Positions 1 to 9,794 are shown, counted from the first letter of the stretch. The stretch: DNA of 53,790 nt from Roseateles sp. (GCF_019237615.1 NZ_JAFAGT010000102.1:1-53790), one strand, 5' to 3'. Translations and numbers: made by a program. The notes: a model not told the origin generated them from the sequence alone.

Positions 1-74
1 AGGGCCAGGTGCGCCATCACCGCCCCGGGGGTTTGCTGCTCGAACCGCTCAATGACTTCTTGCCAGATCTTCAA
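1..74 (-). CDS. Transposase N-terminus, IS4-like, cut by the window edge
   Basis: The minus strand reads LKIWQEVIERFEQQTPGAVM and then AHLAL before leaving the window. A helix followed by a (S/T)PxxVMAxLAL motif resembles the N-terminus of IS4-family DDE transposases. No ATG is available before an in-frame stop upstream; TTG at 74-72 is the nearest usable start, but a start slightly upstream with a rarer codon is possible. The catalytic DDE residues are outside the window. Identification rests on about 25 residues, so it is tentative. If correct, one end of the insertion sequence lies between this gene and the EamA stop codon at 151. Confidence 0.4.
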   Translation of the reverse strand, partial: MKIWQEVIERFEQQTPGAVMAHLA

Positions 75-150
75 CTCCCAATCGCACGAAATCCCCGTGC
101 AATCACTAGCTTAGCCAATCAAGCTCGAAAGACCTTGAAAGGGATGGTCC

Positions 151-1035
151 TCAGAGCGCCACGGCGACGACCCCGGCGCCGATCAGCGCGGCCCCGGCCA
201 GGCGCCAGCCGCGCTCGCCTTCGCCCAGCAACTGCCCGCCCAGCAGCGCGGCGAACAGCATGGAGACCTCCCGCGCCGGCGCCACGCGCGACAGCGGTGA
301 TTCGCGCACGGCGATCAGCACGAGGATGTAGGCCAGCGGCCCGAGGCCCGCGCAGGCGAGCACGGCCTTCCAGCTGCGGCGCAGTTCGGGCATGAAGCCC
401 TTGGGGTCGCGTAGCAGCACGGGCAGTTGCAGCGGCACGCGCAGCAGGTTGCCGAAGTAGTCCAGCAGCAGCGGGGACACGGCCAGCATCCTGACGGCAT
501 AGCCGTCGATGACCGTGTAGCCGGCGATCAACGCGCCCGTGGCGGCACCCCAGTACAGGCCGTGGCGGCGGCGGGTGGCGGCTGCCGCGTCATGCGCCAC
601 GCCGCGGCCGATCAACCGTGGGCCCATGGTGATGAGCAGGATGCCACCCACCACGCCGGCCAGGCCCAGCGTGCCTGCCGTGCCCAGGTGCTCACCCAGC
701 AGCAGTACCGCGCCGATAGCCGACAGCAGCGGGCCGCTGCCGCGCGCAACGGGATAGACGACGGTGAGGTCGCTGGCACGGTAGCCGGCCAGCAGGCAGT
801 TGAAGTAGGCCAGGTGCACGACGGCACTGGCGGCGACACAGAGCCAGACCGTGCCGGACCAATGAGGCAGCTCGTCCAGCCCCACCCACAGTACGGCGGG
901 CAGCCACAGCAGGGAGACGCCGGCCGAGCTGGCGAGCACGAAATGCGGCCCGTCGCCCCACTTCTTGACGGCGAGGTTCCAGGTGGCGTGGAGGAGGGCG
1001 GCGACGAGGACCAGGGCGAGGGCGGAAGCGGGCAT
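151..1035 (-). CDS. EamA/DMT-family membrane transporter
   Basis: A 294-residue, very hydrophobic protein with about ten predicted membrane segments in two five-helix halves, the length and layout of EamA (drug/metabolite transporter) permeases. The first segment (PASALALVLVAALLHATWN, residues 2-20) matches the start of many family members, including the HATWN pattern. Such proteins export amino acids, nucleosides or other small metabolites across the inner membrane; the substrate cannot be read from sequence. ATG start at 1035. It lies 46 bp downstream of ppsR on the same strand and may be cotranscribed with it, but no functional link is evident. Confidence 0.85.
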   Translation of the reverse strand: MPASALALVLVAALLHATWNLAVKKWGDGPHFVLASSAGVSLLWLPAVLWVGLDELPHWSGTVWLCVAASAVVHLAYFNCLLAGYRASDLTVVYPVARGSGPLLSAIGAVLLLGEHLGTAGTLGLAGVVGGILLITMGPRLIGRGVAHDAAAATRRRHGLYWGAATGALIAGYTVIDGYAVRMLAVSPLLLDYFGNLLRVPLQLPVLLRDPKGFMPELRRSWKAVLACAGLGPLAYILVLIAVRESPLSRVAPAREVSMLFAALLGGQLLGEGERGWRLAGAALIGAGVVAVAL

Positions 1036-1081
1036 CTCAATGCCTGCCCGTCCGCCGCCGGGGCGCGTGCGGGCCCGACAT

Positions 1082-1903
1082 TCAGTACATCAGCCGATCC
1101 GGCCGGATGTCGCGCAGGATGGTCGTCGCGATCTCCTCGATGGACTTGTGCGTGGACGACAGCCAGGCGATGCCCTCTCGCTTCATCATGGCCTCGGCCT
1201 CGTTGACCTCGTAGCGACAGTTCAGCGTGTCGGCGTACTTGCTGCCGGGCCGACGCTCGTTGCGGATGGAGGCCAGGCGATCGGGGTCGATGGTGAGGCC
1301 GAAGCACTTGCGCTTGTGCGGCAGCAGCGGCGCCGGCAGCTTGCGGCGCTCGAAGTCCTCGGGAATCAGCGGGTAGTTGGCCGCCTTGATGCCGTGCTGC
1401 ATCGCCAGGTACAGCGAGGTGGGCGTCTTGCCGCAGCGGGACACGCCCACAAGGATGACGTCGGCGGTGTCGAGGTTCTTGGACGACTGGCCGTCGTCGT
1501 GCGCGAGCGAGAAGTTGATGGCTTCGATGCGGTCGTGGTATTCCTGGCTCTCGGCCACGTCGGAGAAGCGACCCACGCGGTGGTTGCTCTTGATGCCGAA
1601 CTCGTCCTCCAGCGGCTCGATGAAGGTGCCGAACATGTCCATCACGCGGCCCTGGCAGTGCTCGCGCACGACCCTGAGCACGTCGCGGTCCACCAGGGTG
1701 GCGAAGACGATGGGGCGCTGGCCCTCGCGCAGCCCGACCTCGTTGATCTCGGCGACGACGGCATGGGCCTTGTCGGCGGAGTCGATGAAGGGCCGGCGCA
1801 CATGGCGGGCCTTGATGGAGAACTGCGCGAGTATGGAGTTGCCGAAGGTTTCGGCGGTGATGCCGGTGCCGTCGGAGACGAAGTAGACGGTTCTGGCGGT
1901 CAT
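1082..1903 (-). CDS. ppsR: PEP synthase regulatory kinase/pyrophosphorylase (PpsR, DUF299)
   Basis: 273 residues, full length for the PpsR/DUF299 family. These bifunctional cytoplasmic enzymes inactivate PEP synthase by ADP-dependent phosphorylation of a threonine next to the catalytic histidine, and reactivate it by phosphate-dependent dephosphorylation that releases pyrophosphate. The N-terminus (TVYFVSDGTGITAET, 5-19) and the P-loop-like GVSRCGKT (153-160) followed by PTSLYLA are diagnostic. The target enzyme, PpsA, is encoded divergently at 3475, with one HD-GYP gene between, which supports the assignment. The motif is intact, so the enzyme is expected to be active. Confidence 0.95.
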   Translation of the reverse strand: MTARTVYFVSDGTGITAETFGNSILAQFSIKARHVRRPFIDSADKAHAVVAEINEVGLREGQRPIVFATLVDRDVLRVVREHCQGRVMDMFGTFIEPLEDEFGIKSNHRVGRFSDVAESQEYHDRIEAINFSLAHDDGQSSKNLDTADVILVGVSRCGKTPTSLYLAMQHGIKAANYPLIPEDFERRKLPAPLLPHKRKCFGLTIDPDRLASIRNERRPGSKYADTLNCRYEVNEAEAMMKREGIAWLSSTHKSIEEIATTILRDIRPDRLMY

Positions 1904-1955
1904 GGCGGCGGCTCCGGTCGGTTCAGGGGGGCCTGGCCATGATAGCCAGCGAGGC

Positions 1956-3254
1956 TCAGGCCTCGGCCTTGAGCCTCACCAGCATCTCGCGCATGACGGC
2001 GCTGTCCTCTGGCGGCAGCAGGCCGGCGCGCAGCAGGGTCTCGCGCTCCAGCTCACGCAGCCGCCACTCTAGCTCGCCTACCACCGTCATCAACTCGACC
2101 TGCAGCTCGGCATCGCGCTGCTCGGCCAGGCTGGCGACGAGGGCGTCGGGGTCGTGGGCGTCCAGGCCCGTGCTGGAGAAGGCGGTCTGGATGCGCAGTA
2201 GGCGCTGCAGGGCGGCCTCCAGTACTGCGCGCAGGCCGGGACGGGCCGCGGCAATGCGCTCTTCGATCCATGGGCGGGTCTCGCGGAAGCGCCCCAGCGT
2301 GGCGACGATGGCGACGACGCGCGGGATCGCCGACTCCAACGGCACCGGGTCGATGGCCGCGGCAGCGGCCGGCGCGCCACCATGGGCCGCGACCGTGATG
2401 GCTTCTGTGAGCTCGCGGCTGAACTCGCCGGGGATGAGCTTGGTGGCCACGCTGGCGCGCGTCAGCGGTGTCTTGCTGTTCTCGATCAGCGCCATCAGCC
2501 ATTCGGCGGCCGCGAGGATCTGGCCGTTCAGTGGCAGGGCGGCGCCCTGCACGCCCCGGGGATAGCCGAAGCCGTCCAGCCTCTCATGGTGGTGCAGCAC
2601 GGCGCTGGCGATCTCCCGGCCGGCGCCGGGCATGTTGCGCAGCACGCGTTCGCCGATGACGGGGTGGGAGGCGACATGGCGCCATTCCTGCGGGCCCAGC
2701 GGGGTGCCCGGGCGCATGTACTGCGGGTCGATATAGAGCTCGCCGACGTCGTGCAGCAGCCCGGCCAGGGCCAGCGTGTGGTGGCGGCCAGCTTCCCCGG
2801 GCAGCAGGCGGCGCGCCAGCGCCAGCGCCAGCATGGCGACGCCGGCAGTGTGCTTGAGGCGGTCGCTCTGGTACTCCGCGTAGACGGTCAGCAGGGACTG
2901 CACCGGGTAGCTGAGCTTGAGCGTGGCCAGCGTCGTCGGCGCGGCGGGGTAGAGGTCGTGGGCGCAGATGGCCTTGAGCAGCGGGTACTGCTCGAGCAGG
3001 GCTTCGCCCATGGGGCCGAAGCTCTGCGGCATGACGCCGTTGGTCACCTGGAGACAGTCCTCCAGCGGCTTTTGCAGCTTGTGCATCAGCAGGCGCTCGC
3101 GCACCTTCTCGTTGACCTGCGCGCCCTTGGCGAGCAGTTTGATGCCGTTCTGGCCGACGATATCCTCGATCGCCTCCACCGGCCGAGATTCGGACGTGTG
3201 GATCACATGGTCCAGGTAATGCGCGTTGACTTCGGGAGCGGGTTCGGTGGTCAC
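1956..3254 (-). CDS. HD-GYP domain protein, probable cyclic-di-GMP phosphodiesterase
   Basis: 432 residues. The centre carries a complete HD-GYP signature: HD in LLHDVGELYID (HD at 168-169), then HxxIGxxxL (197-205) and HHERLDGFGYPRG (222-234). Known HD-GYP proteins hydrolyse c-di-GMP to pGpG or GMP. There is no N-terminal receiver domain or membrane segment; residues 1-120 form an unassigned region. The C-terminal 130 residues are charged and helical, perhaps a dimerisation coiled coil. The start used is GTG at 3254. It sits between ppsR and ppsA on the ppsR strand, 52 bp upstream of ppsR, so the two may be cotranscribed. Confidence 0.85.
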   Translation of the reverse strand: MTTEPAPEVNAHYLDHVIHTSESRPVEAIEDIVGQNGIKLLAKGAQVNEKVRERLLMHKLQKPLEDCLQVTNGVMPQSFGPMGEALLEQYPLLKAICAHDLYPAAPTTLATLKLSYPVQSLLTVYAEYQSDRLKHTAGVAMLALALARRLLPGEAGRHHTLALAGLLHDVGELYIDPQYMRPGTPLGPQEWRHVASHPVIGERVLRNMPGAGREIASAVLHHHERLDGFGYPRGVQGAALPLNGQILAAAEWLMALIENSKTPLTRASVATKLIPGEFSRELTEAITVAAHGGAPAAAAAIDPVPLESAIPRVVAIVATLGRFRETRPWIEERIAAARPGLRAVLEAALQRLLRIQTAFSSTGLDAHDPDALVASLAEQRDAELQVELMTVVGELEWRLRELERETLLRAGLLPPEDSAVMREMLVRLKAEA

Positions 3255-3279
3255 ATCGGCAATTGTGCACAGTGCGCAG

Positions 3280-3307
3280 TTACATGCAGGTACGGAGCGC
3301 CTAGAAT
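3280..3307 (+). promoter_or_regulatory. Candidate sigma-70 promoter for ppsA
   Basis: A TAGAAT hexamer (3302-3307), one mismatch from the -10 consensus, lies 16 bp after TTACAT (3280-3285), a weak -35. It lies in the 220-bp gap between the HD-GYP gene and ppsA and points towards ppsA. It would give a leader of about 160 nt. Confidence 0.4.
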
Positions 3308-3474
3308 CCGGCTCAATTCCTCGCGATCAGCCCCATGCGCGCTTCCGCCCTCCAAGAAGAATTCAGAAATGGATGGAGCCGCGCCTGCCTTGAGCACATC
3401 GACTCGGCGGTGACCCCCATGGATGGCCCGGACGACGCGACGACCCCGGTTTTTCAACCTCCCGGAGTTTTTTC

Positions 3475-5871
3475 ATGTCCACCCTGTTCGAGGCGGCCGC
3501 CCTGGTCGTACCGTTTGAGAACCTGAGGATGACCGATGTCGAGGCAGTCGGCGGCAAGAACGCCAGCCTCGGCGAAATGATCTCGCAGCTCGCCGCCAGC
3601 GGCGTGCGCGTCCCCGGCGGCTTCGCCACGACGGCGCATGCCTTCCGCGAATTCCTCAAGCATGAGGGCCTGGATGCGCGCATCGCGGCGCGCCTGGCCA
3701 CGCTCAACACCGACGATGTGCGCGCGCTGGCCGAGGCTGGTGCCGAGATCCGTGGCTGGATCGAGAGCCAGCCCTTTCCGGCCGACCTGGAGGCCGGCGT
3801 GCGCCAGGCCTTTGAACAACTGACGGCCGACAACCCGGGCGCTTCCTTCGCCGTACGCTCGTCCGCCACGGCCGAGGACCTGCCCGACGCCTCCTTCGCT
3901 GGCCAGCAGGAGACCTTCCTGAACGTCGTCGGCATAGCCGAGGTGCTGCACAAGATGCGCGAGGTGTTCGCGTCGCTGTACAACGACCGCGCCATCAGCT
4001 ACCGCGTGCACAAGGGCTTCGCGCATGGCGACGTGGCGCTGTCGGCCGGCGTGCAGCGCATGGTGCGTTCCGACCTCGGCTCGGCCGGCGTCATGTTCAC
4101 CATCGACACGGAGAGCGGTTTCCCCGACGCCGTCTTCATCACCTCCAGCTACGGCCTGGGCGAGACGGTGGTGCAGGGCGCCGTGAACCCGGACGAGTTC
4201 TACGTGCACAAGCCGGCGTTGAAGGCTGGCAAGCTGGCCATCATCCGCCGCAACCTGGGCTCCAAGCTGATCCGCATGGAGTTCGCTTCGCCCGAGGAGA
4301 AGGCCGCCAGCGGCAAGCTGGTGAAGACGGTGGACACGGTGCCCGAGCACCGCAACCGCTACTCGCTGAACGACGCCGAGGTCACCGAGCTGGCCCGCTA
4401 CGCCCTCATCATCGAGCAGCATTACGGCCGCGCGATGGACATCGAGTGGGGCCGCGACGGCGTCGATGGCAAGCTCTACATCCTGCAGGCCCGCCCCGAG
4501 ACCGTGAAGAGCCAGCAGGCCGGCCAGGTCGAGCATCACTACAAGCTCAAGGCCCACAGTGCCGTGCTGGCCGAGGGCCGCGCCATCGGCCAGAAGATAG
4601 GCACCGGCCCGGTCCGTCTGGTCGACAGCGTCGCCGAGATGGAGCGTGTGCAGCCGGGCGATGTGCTGGTCACCGACATGACCGACCCGAACTGGGAGCC
4701 GGTCATGAAGCGCGCTTCCGCCATCGTGACGAACCGCGGCGGCCGCACCTGCCACGCGGCCATCATCGCGCGCGAGCTGGGCATCCCGGCCGTGGTGGGC
4801 TGTGGTGACGCGACGGACAAGCTCAAGGACGGCCAACTGGTCACGGTGGCCTGCTCCGAGGGCGACACCGGCTACATCTACGACGGCCTGCTGGAGACCG
4901 AGGTCAGCGAGGTGCACCGTGGCGAGCTGCCGTACTGCCCCATCAAGATCATGATGAACGTGGGCAACCCGCAACTGGCCTTCAACTTCGCGCAGATGCC
5001 GTCCGGCGGCGTGGGCCTGGCCCGGCTGGAATTCATCATCAACAACAACATCGGCGTCCACCCCAAGGCCATCCTGGACTATCCCAATATCGACGCCGAG
5101 CTGAAGAAAGCCGTCGAGTCGGTGGCCCGTGGCCATGCATCGCCGCGCGCCTTCTACGTCGACAAGCTGGCCGAGGGCATCGCGACCATCGCGGCTGCCT
5201 TCTACCCGCGGCCGGTCATCGTGCGGTTGTCGGATTTCAAGAGCAACGAGTACCGCAAGCTCATCGGCGGCACCCGCTACGAGCCTGACGAGGAGAACCC
5301 CATGCTGGGCTTCCGCGGCGCGTCGCGCTACATCAGCGGCGAGTTCCAGGATGCCTTCGCGATGGAGTGCGAAGCCTTGAAGCGCGTGCGCAAGGAGATG
5401 GGCCTGACCAACGTCGAGATCATGGTGCCCTTCGTGCGCACCGTGAAGCAGGCCGAGAAGGTCGTCAGCATGCTGGCCGAGAAGGGCCTGAAGCGCGGCC
5501 AGGATGGCCTGCGCGTCATCATGATGTGCGAGGTGCCCAGCAATGCCATCCTGGCAGAGCAGTTCCTGGCACATTTCGACGGCATGTCCATAGGCTCCAA
5601 CGACCTGACGCAGCTGACGCTGGGCCTGGACCGGGACTCGGGCCTGGAGCAACTGGCCGGAGACTTCGACGAGCGCGACCCGGCCGTCAAGGCCATGATC
5701 TCGCGCGCCATCCGCGCCTGCCGCGCCACCGGCAAGTACATCGGTATCTGCGGCCAAGGCCCCAGCGACCACCCGGACTTCGCCGAATGGCTGGCCGAGG
5801 AAGGCATCGTGTCCATCTCGCTGAACCCCGACACCGTCATCGACACCTGGCAGCGGCTGGCTGCGAAGTAA
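3475..5871 (+). CDS. ppsA: Phosphoenolpyruvate synthase
   Basis: 798 residues, full length. It converts pyruvate, ATP and water to PEP, AMP and phosphate, the gluconeogenic entry step. The order is N-terminal PEP/pyruvate-binding ATP-grasp domain (from about residue 20, [11 protein letters not shown]), central phosphohistidine swivelling domain with [17 protein letters not shown], and C-terminal PEP-utilising TIM barrel with GFRGASRYI and GICGQGPSD. The catalytic histidine is H427, and T425 two residues before it is the site PpsR enzymes modify. GGAG precedes the ATG by about 8 nt. The gene is followed by a good hairpin terminator and is probably monocistronic. Confidence 0.97.
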   Translation: MSTLFEAAALVVPFENLRMTDVEAVGGKNASLGEMISQLAASGVRVPGGFATTAHAFREFLKHEGLDARIAARLATLNTDDVRALAEAGAEIRGWIESQPFPADLEAGVRQAFEQLTADNPGASFAVRSSATAEDLPDASFAGQQETFLNVVGIAEVLHKMREVFASLYNDRAISYRVHKGFAHGDVALSAGVQRMVRSDLGSAGVMFTIDTESGFPDAVFITSSYGLGETVVQGAVNPDEFYVHKPALKAGKLAIIRRNLGSKLIRMEFASPEEKAASGKLVKTVDTVPEHRNRYSLNDAEVTELARYALIIEQHYGRAMDIEWGRDGVDGKLYILQARPETVKSQQAGQVEHHYKLKAHSAVLAEGRAIGQKIGTGPVRLVDSVAEMERVQPGDVLVTDMTDPNWEPVMKRASAIVTNRGGRTCHAAIIARELGIPAVVGCGDATDKLKDGQLVTVACSEGDTGYIYDGLLETEVSEVHRGELPYCPIKIMMNVGNPQLAFNFAQMPSGGVGLARLEFIINNNIGVHPKAILDYPNIDAELKKAVESVARGHASPRAFYVDKLAEGIATIAAAFYPRPVIVRLSDFKSNEYRKLIGGTRYEPDEENPMLGFRGASRYISGEFQDAFAMECEALKRVRKEMGLTNVEIMVPFVRTVKQAEKVVSMLAEKGLKRGQDGLRVIMMCEVPSNAILAEQFLAHFDGMSIGSNDLTQLTLGLDRDSGLEQLAGDFDERDPAVKAMISRAIRACRATGKYIGICGQGPSDHPDFAEWLAEEGIVSISLNPDTVIDTWQRLAAK

Positions 5872-5890
5872 ACCGGCGTCTTTCCTGATC

Positions 5891-5926
5891 AGCCCGGGTT
5901 CTCCGCAGGGGAATCCGGGCTTTTTG
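5891..5926 (+). terminator. Rho-independent terminator after ppsA
   Basis: AGCCCGG (5891-5897) pairs perfectly with CCGGGCT (5915-5921), followed by a T-rich run (TTTTTGTT). It lies 20 bp after the ppsA stop and ends just before the symporter ATG at 5932, so the symporter must be reached by read-through or have a promoter inside ppsA. Confidence 0.8.
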
Positions 5927-5931
5927 TTGCC

Positions 5932-8001
5932 ATGATCGCGGCCGTGTCCGCCCGTCGCCTCCACCGCCGCTACGCTCTGTTCACGCTGAGCTTCATCGCC
6001 CTCGTGATCGCCCTCGGCCTGGCCGAGCAGCGCGGCCTGCCCAAGGCCTGGATAGGCTACACCTTCCTCGGCACGACCGTGCTCGTCTACGCCGTCATCG
6101 GCATCCTCTGCCGCACGACGGACCCGGCCGAGTACTTTGTCGCCGGCCGCCGCGTGCCGCCGCTCTACAACGGCATGGCCGCCGGCGCCGACTGGATGAG
6201 CGCGGCCAGCTTCATCGGCCTGGCCGGAACGCTCTACGCCAGTGGCTACGCGGGCCTGGCCTATGTGCTGGGCTGGACCGGCGGCTTCTGCCTCGTGGCC
6301 CTGTGCATCGCGCCCTATCTGCGCCGCTTCGGCCAGTTCACGCTGGCCGACTTCCTGGCCGAGCGCTTCGAGAGCCGCACACTGCGCCTCGTCGGCGCGG
6401 CGGCGGCCATCCTCGTGTCCTTCGTCTACCTGGTCGCACAGATCTACGGCGTGGGTCTGATCACGACGCGGCTGACGGGCCTGGGCTTCGAGGTCGGGGT
6501 CTTCGTGGGCCTGGGCGGCGTGCTGGTCTGCTCCTTCCTGGGCGGCATGCGCGCCGTCACGTGGACGCAGGTGGCCCAGTACCTCATCATGATCCTGGCC
6601 TATCTGGTGCCGGTCATCTGGCTGAGCGTCAAGCAGACCGGCTGGCCGCTGCCCCAGCTGGTCTATGGCCAGCAACTGCACCGGCTGGCCGAGCGCGAGC
6701 GCGAGCTGATCCGCGACCCGGGCGAGCTGCAGGTGCGCGCCATCCATCAGCAGCGCGCCGATGCCGCGGCGGCGCGCCTGGCCGACGTGCCCAAGGCGTT
6801 GGCCGACGAGCAGGCGAGGGCGGCCGCCAGTGTTGCCGCGCTGAAGGCGGCGAACGCGCCGCTGGCCCAGATCCAGGTCGCCGAGAAGCAGCGCGCGGCC
6901 CTGCCGCGCACGACCGGCGAGGCCGAGGAGCGCTGGCGGCGCGAGCAGGCCAGCGAGGCGCAACTGGCCCGGCCGCTGTCGGGCCTGGTGCCGCACACCC
7001 AGCCCTTCGCCGGCAACCCCGACGGCAGCCCTGCCGAGCAGGAGCAGGCCAGCGAGGCGCGGCGCAACTTCATCGCGCTGGCGCTGTGCCTGATGGTGGG
7101 CACGGCAGGACTGCCGCATCTGCTGACGCGTTACTACACGACGACCTCCGTCGCGACGGCGCGCGAGTCGGTCGCCTGGTCTCTGGTCTTCATCTGCCTG
7201 CTCTACCTGACGGCACCGGCCCTGGCCGTCATGGTCAAGACCGAGGTGTTCAACGGCCTGGTGGGCACTTCCTTCGAGCAGTTGCCGGCCTGGATACGCC
7301 AATGGCAGCGCGTCGATCCGGCACTGCTGTCCGCCATCGACCTGAACGGCGATGGCCGGCTGCAGCTGGGCGAATTGCGCCTGCACCCGGATCTGGTCAT
7401 GCTGGTCATGCCCGAGCTGGGTGGCCTGCCCTATGTCATCTCTGGCATGGTGGCCGCCGGCGGGCTGGCGGCGGCGCTGTCCACGGCCGACGGCCTGCTG
7501 CTGGCCATCTCCAGCGCGCTGTCGCACGATCTCTACTACAAGGCCATCAACCCCGAGGCCTCGCGCACGCGGCGCGTCACCCTGTCCAAGGCCTTGCTGC
7601 TGGCAGCGGCGCTGACGGCCGCGGCCGTCGCATCCAGCCGCCCGGCGGACATCCTGGCCGTCGTCACGGCGGCCTTCTCCATCGCCGGCTCCACCTTCTT
7701 CCCGGCGTTGGTGGCTGGCGTGTTCTGGCGCCGCGCCAACCGCGCCGGCGCACTGACCGGCATGCTGACCGGGCTGGGCGTCTGTCTGGTCTACCTCGTC
7801 ATGGCCCATCCGGGGCTCAGGGCCATGACCGGCCTGCCGGGGGCCGCCGTCATGATCTGGGGCATACAGCCGGCGTCGGCCGGGCTGTTCGGCGTGCCGG
7901 CCGGGGCACTGGCGCTGGTGCTGGTCAGCCTGATGACGGCGGCGCCGAGCCCGCGGCAGCGCGACTTCATCGACGCGCTGCGCCGCCCTCGGCAGTCCTG
8001 A
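5932..8001 (+). CDS. Sodium/solute symporter, VC_2705 (ActP-like) subfamily
   Basis: 689 residues with the membrane pattern of the solute:sodium symporter family. The core motifs ([30 protein letters not shown]) are close to acetate permease ActP. Unlike ActP there is a hydrophilic, alanine/glutamate-rich, probably coiled insertion at about residues 243-375. A later loop has an EF-hand-like [12 protein letters not shown] (467-478), both typical of the VC_2705 subfamily as I know it. The likely substrates are short-chain monocarboxylates, which would fit the neighbouring PEP synthase (growth on acetate or pyruvate). ATG start at 5932. The exact substrate is unknown. Confidence 0.85.
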   Translation: MIAAVSARRLHRRYALFTLSFIALVIALGLAEQRGLPKAWIGYTFLGTTVLVYAVIGILCRTTDPAEYFVAGRRVPPLYNGMAAGADWMSAASFIGLAGTLYASGYAGLAYVLGWTGGFCLVALCIAPYLRRFGQFTLADFLAERFESRTLRLVGAAAAILVSFVYLVAQIYGVGLITTRLTGLGFEVGVFVGLGGVLVCSFLGGMRAVTWTQVAQYLIMILAYLVPVIWLSVKQTGWPLPQLVYGQQLHRLAERERELIRDPGELQVRAIHQQRADAAAARLADVPKALADEQARAAASVAALKAANAPLAQIQVAEKQRAALPRTTGEAEERWRREQASEAQLARPLSGLVPHTQPFAGNPDGSPAEQEQASEARRNFIALALCLMVGTAGLPHLLTRYYTTTSVATARESVAWSLVFICLLYLTAPALAVMVKTEVFNGLVGTSFEQLPAWIRQWQRVDPALLSAIDLNGDGRLQLGELRLHPDLVMLVMPELGGLPYVISGMVAAGGLAAALSTADGLLLAISSALSHDLYYKAINPEASRTRRVTLSKALLLAAALTAAAVASSRPADILAVVTAAFSIAGSTFFPALVAGVFWRRANRAGALTGMLTGLGVCLVYLVMAHPGLRAMTGLPGAAVMIWGIQPASAGLFGVPAGALALVLVSLMTAAPSPRQRDFIDALRRPRQS

Positions 8002-8013
8002 GTCGGGCCGGAT

Positions 8014-8042
8014 TTGGCGGATCGGCCTTCCCGGGCTAGAAT
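8014..8042 (+). promoter_or_regulatory. Sigma-70 promoter of the rpsF operon
   Basis: TTGGCG (8014-8019), a 17-bp spacer and TAGAAT (8037-8042) match the sigma-70 consensus in 4/6 and 5/6 positions at ideal spacing. The -10 is embedded between two CCCGGG hexamers. It lies 96 bp upstream of rpsF, the first gene of a ribosomal operon that needs a strong promoter. Confidence 0.65.
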
Positions 8043-8137
8043 CCCGGGTTCCCCCTTGCCGCAACCACGTGTCGACGCCGTGGGGCGGCTTCCACAGCCG
8101 GGCAACCCTGCCGGGCTGGAATCCACAAGGAGTACAC

Positions 8138-8500
8138 ATGCGTCACTACGAAATCGTTCTGCTGATCCATCCGGATCAAAGCGAACAGGTTCCGGCCATG
8201 CTGGAGCGCTACAAGGGCCTGATCACCACCGGCGGTGGTGTCGTGCACCGGGTCGAGGACTGGGGCCGTCGCCAGATGGCTTACCTGATCCAGAAGCTCG
8301 CCAAGGCTCACTACCTGTGCCTGAACATCGAGTGCAGCAAGGAAGTCCTGGCTGAGCTCGAGACCGGCTTCCGCTTCAACGACGCCGTGCTGCGCCACCT
8401 CACCGTGGTCCAGGACAAGGCCATCACGACCCCCTCGGTCATGATGAAGGCCGTCGAGCGCGAAGAAGCCCGCAAGGCGCCGCAGCAAGAAGCGGCCTGA
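8138..8500 (+). CDS. rpsF: 30S ribosomal protein S6
   Basis: 120 residues starting [19 protein letters not shown], the conserved S6 N-terminus, with the usual charged C-terminal tail. The ATG at 8138 is chosen over upstream in-frame codons because it matches the family start and is preceded by AAGGAG (8127-8132) at good spacing. S6 binds S18 on the platform of the 30S subunit, and rpsR lies two genes downstream in the same operon. Confidence 0.97.
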   Translation: MRHYEIVLLIHPDQSEQVPAMLERYKGLITTGGGVVHRVEDWGRRQMAYLIQKLAKAHYLCLNIECSKEVLAELETGFRFNDAVLRHLTVVQDKAITTPSVMMKAVEREEARKAPQQEAA

Positions 8501-8550
8501 GCGCAGGTCATCGCTAGAGAACCAGGTTTTTCGAGCAGCGTGCCTCCGGC

Positions 8551-8859
8551 GTGAACCAGCTTCACCTGCAGGCACAGATCCAGCAACTCGGACAAGTTCG
8601 CTACACCCCCGCTGGGCTGATGGCCCTGGACGCTGGCCTCAAGGCCGAGTCCGAAGTCATCGAGGCCGGCAAGCCCCGCAAGGTCTCGCTGGAGATCAAG
8701 GCGGTCGCGGTGGGCGAAGTGGCCAGGCAGTTGCAGGCGCTGGGAGTTGGCGGCCAGGCGGTCTTCCGCGGCTTTCTGACCCACCAGCGCAATGGCAGGG
8801 GTTTCATCGCCCATGTCACCGTGATCGAGCCCGCTGCCGCGGAACCTGGAAGTTTTTGA
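8551..8859 (+). CDS. priB: Primosomal replication protein N (PriB)
   Basis: 102 residues forming one OB-fold, the size of PriB. It starts with GTG at 8551 (MNQLHLQAQIQQLGQVRYTP). PriB is a single-stranded-DNA-binding partner of PriA/DnaT that helps reload DnaB at stalled forks. The position between rpsF and rpsR is the standard place in beta- and gamma-proteobacteria and is the strongest support. The Shine-Dalgarno sequence is weak, so expression may depend on coupling with rpsF 50 bp upstream. Confidence 0.92.
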   Translation: MNQLHLQAQIQQLGQVRYTPAGLMALDAGLKAESEVIEAGKPRKVSLEIKAVAVGEVARQLQALGVGGQAVFRGFLTHQRNGRGFIAHVTVIEPAAAEPGSF

Positions 8860-8887
8860 ATCCGGATAGATTTAACAGAGGTCCACT

Positions 8888-9178
8888 ATGCCCCCGCCCC
8901 GTGGTAAAGGTCGCTTCTCCAAGGACAAGAAGCCCAAGCGCAACCAACAGTCGCTGCTGTTCCGCCGCAAGCGTTTCTGCCGCTTCACCGTCGCCGGTGT
9001 CGAGCAGATCGACTACAAGGACATCGACACGCTGCGCGATTTCATCGCCGAAAACGGCAAGATCACGCCCGCTCGCCTGACCGGCACGCGCGCCTTCTTC
9101 CAGCGTCAGCTGACGGTGTCCATCAAGCGCGCGCGCTTCCTGGCCCTGCTGCCGTACAGCGACCAGCACAAGGTCTAA
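8888..9178 (+). CDS. rpsR: 30S ribosomal protein S18
   Basis: 96 residues with a basic N-terminal tail and the S18 core ([52 protein letters not shown]). S18 contacts S6 in the 30S subunit. It is 28 bp after priB and 12 bp before rplI, in one operon. Confidence 0.97.
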   Translation: MPPPRGKGRFSKDKKPKRNQQSLLFRRKRFCRFTVAGVEQIDYKDIDTLRDFIAENGKITPARLTGTRAFFQRQLTVSIKRARFLALLPYSDQHKV

Positions 9179-9190
9179 GGAGCTGACGAC

Positions 9191-9643
9191 ATGCAAGTGA
9201 TCCTGCTCGAAAAAGTGGCCAACCTCGGCAACCTCGGCGACGTCGTCAAGGTCAAGGACGGTTATGCCCGCAACTTCCTGATCCCGACCAAGCAGGCGCG
9301 CCGCGCCACCGAAGTCGCGATCAAGGAATTCGAAGCCCGCCGTGCCGAGCTCGAGAAGGCCGCCGCCGAGAAGCTGGCTGCTGCCCAGAAGCTGGGCGAG
9401 GCCCTCGCTGGCAAGGCCGTGCGCATCGCCCAGAAGGCCGGTGTTGACGGCCGCCTGTTCGGCTCGGTGACGAACGCCGACATCGCCGATGCGCTGACCA
9501 AGCTGGGTTCGTCCATCGCCAAGTCGCAGGTGCGCCTGCCCAACGGTCCGCTGAAGACCGTCGGCGAGTTCCCGGTGAGCGTCGTCGCCCACACGGACGT
9601 GGTCGTCGAGATCAGCGTCCAAGTGGTTGCGGAAGCCGAGTAA
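9191..9643 (+). CDS. rplI: 50S ribosomal protein L9
   Basis: 150 residues, full length. The N-terminal domain ([19 protein letters not shown], then [12 protein letters not shown]) carries the L9 signature. It is followed by the long connecting helix rich in Ala/Glu/Lys (about 40-75) and the C-terminal domain. A purine-rich AAGGAG sits before the ATG. It is the last gene of the rpsF operon, followed by a hairpin. Confidence 0.97.
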   Translation: MQVILLEKVANLGNLGDVVKVKDGYARNFLIPTKQARRATEVAIKEFEARRAELEKAAAEKLAAAQKLGEALAGKAVRIAQKAGVDGRLFGSVTNADIADALTKLGSSIAKSQVRLPNGPLKTVGEFPVSVVAHTDVVVEISVQVVAEAE

Positions 9644-9693
9644 AGCTCGCTTCCACTGATGCGCGGTGACGGCCAGTCACCGCAACATCGAAA

Positions 9694-9730
9694 GAAGGCC
9701 GATACCCTCCGGGTTTCGGCCTTCTGTCTT
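9694..9730 (+). terminator. Terminator after rplI
   Basis: GAAGGCCGA (9694-9702) and TCGGCCTTC (9716-9724) form a perfect 9-bp stem with a 13-nt loop, followed by a short T-rich tail (TGTCTT). It separates the ribosomal operon from dnaB. Confidence 0.7.
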
Positions 9731-9733
9731 TCC

Positions 9734-9757
9734 GGAGCGTGTTTTCCCGCACGCTCC
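9734..9757 (+). repeat. Second perfect hairpin in the dnaB leader
   Basis: GGAGCGTG (9734-9741) and CACGCTCC (9750-9757) pair perfectly around an 8-nt loop, 9 bp after the rplI terminator stem and 41 bp before dnaB. No T-run follows, so it may be a second part of the terminator or a leader structure. Confidence 0.45.
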
Positions 9758-9785
9758 ACCGCTTGCCAACAATCCGTTCACAGCT

Positions 9786-9794
9786 TTATCCACA
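9786..9794 (+). promoter_or_regulatory. DnaA box immediately upstream of dnaB
   Basis: TTATCCACA is a perfect match to the strongest E. coli oriC DnaA box. It ends 3 bp before the dnaB ATG at 9798. It also overlaps a possible -10 (TTATCC) placed 17 bp after TTGCCA (9763-9768). A DnaA molecule here would occlude dnaB initiation, so the site could make dnaB expression respond to DnaA. The match is exact; function is inferred. Confidence 0.55.

Noticed and set aside
7330-7365. EF-hand-like [12 protein letters not shown] in the symporter as a novel calcium switch
   Set aside because: As far as I recall this loop is a usual feature of VC_2705-type symporters, so it is not specific to this gene, though calcium binding itself is untested.
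3454-8139. A 1,561-codon open frame on the minus strand opposite ppsA and the symporter
   Set aside because: It is antisense to two well-supported genes. Its translation is low-complexity (Gly/Gln/Ala/His/Arg rich), as expected from the complementary strand of GC-rich coding DNA.
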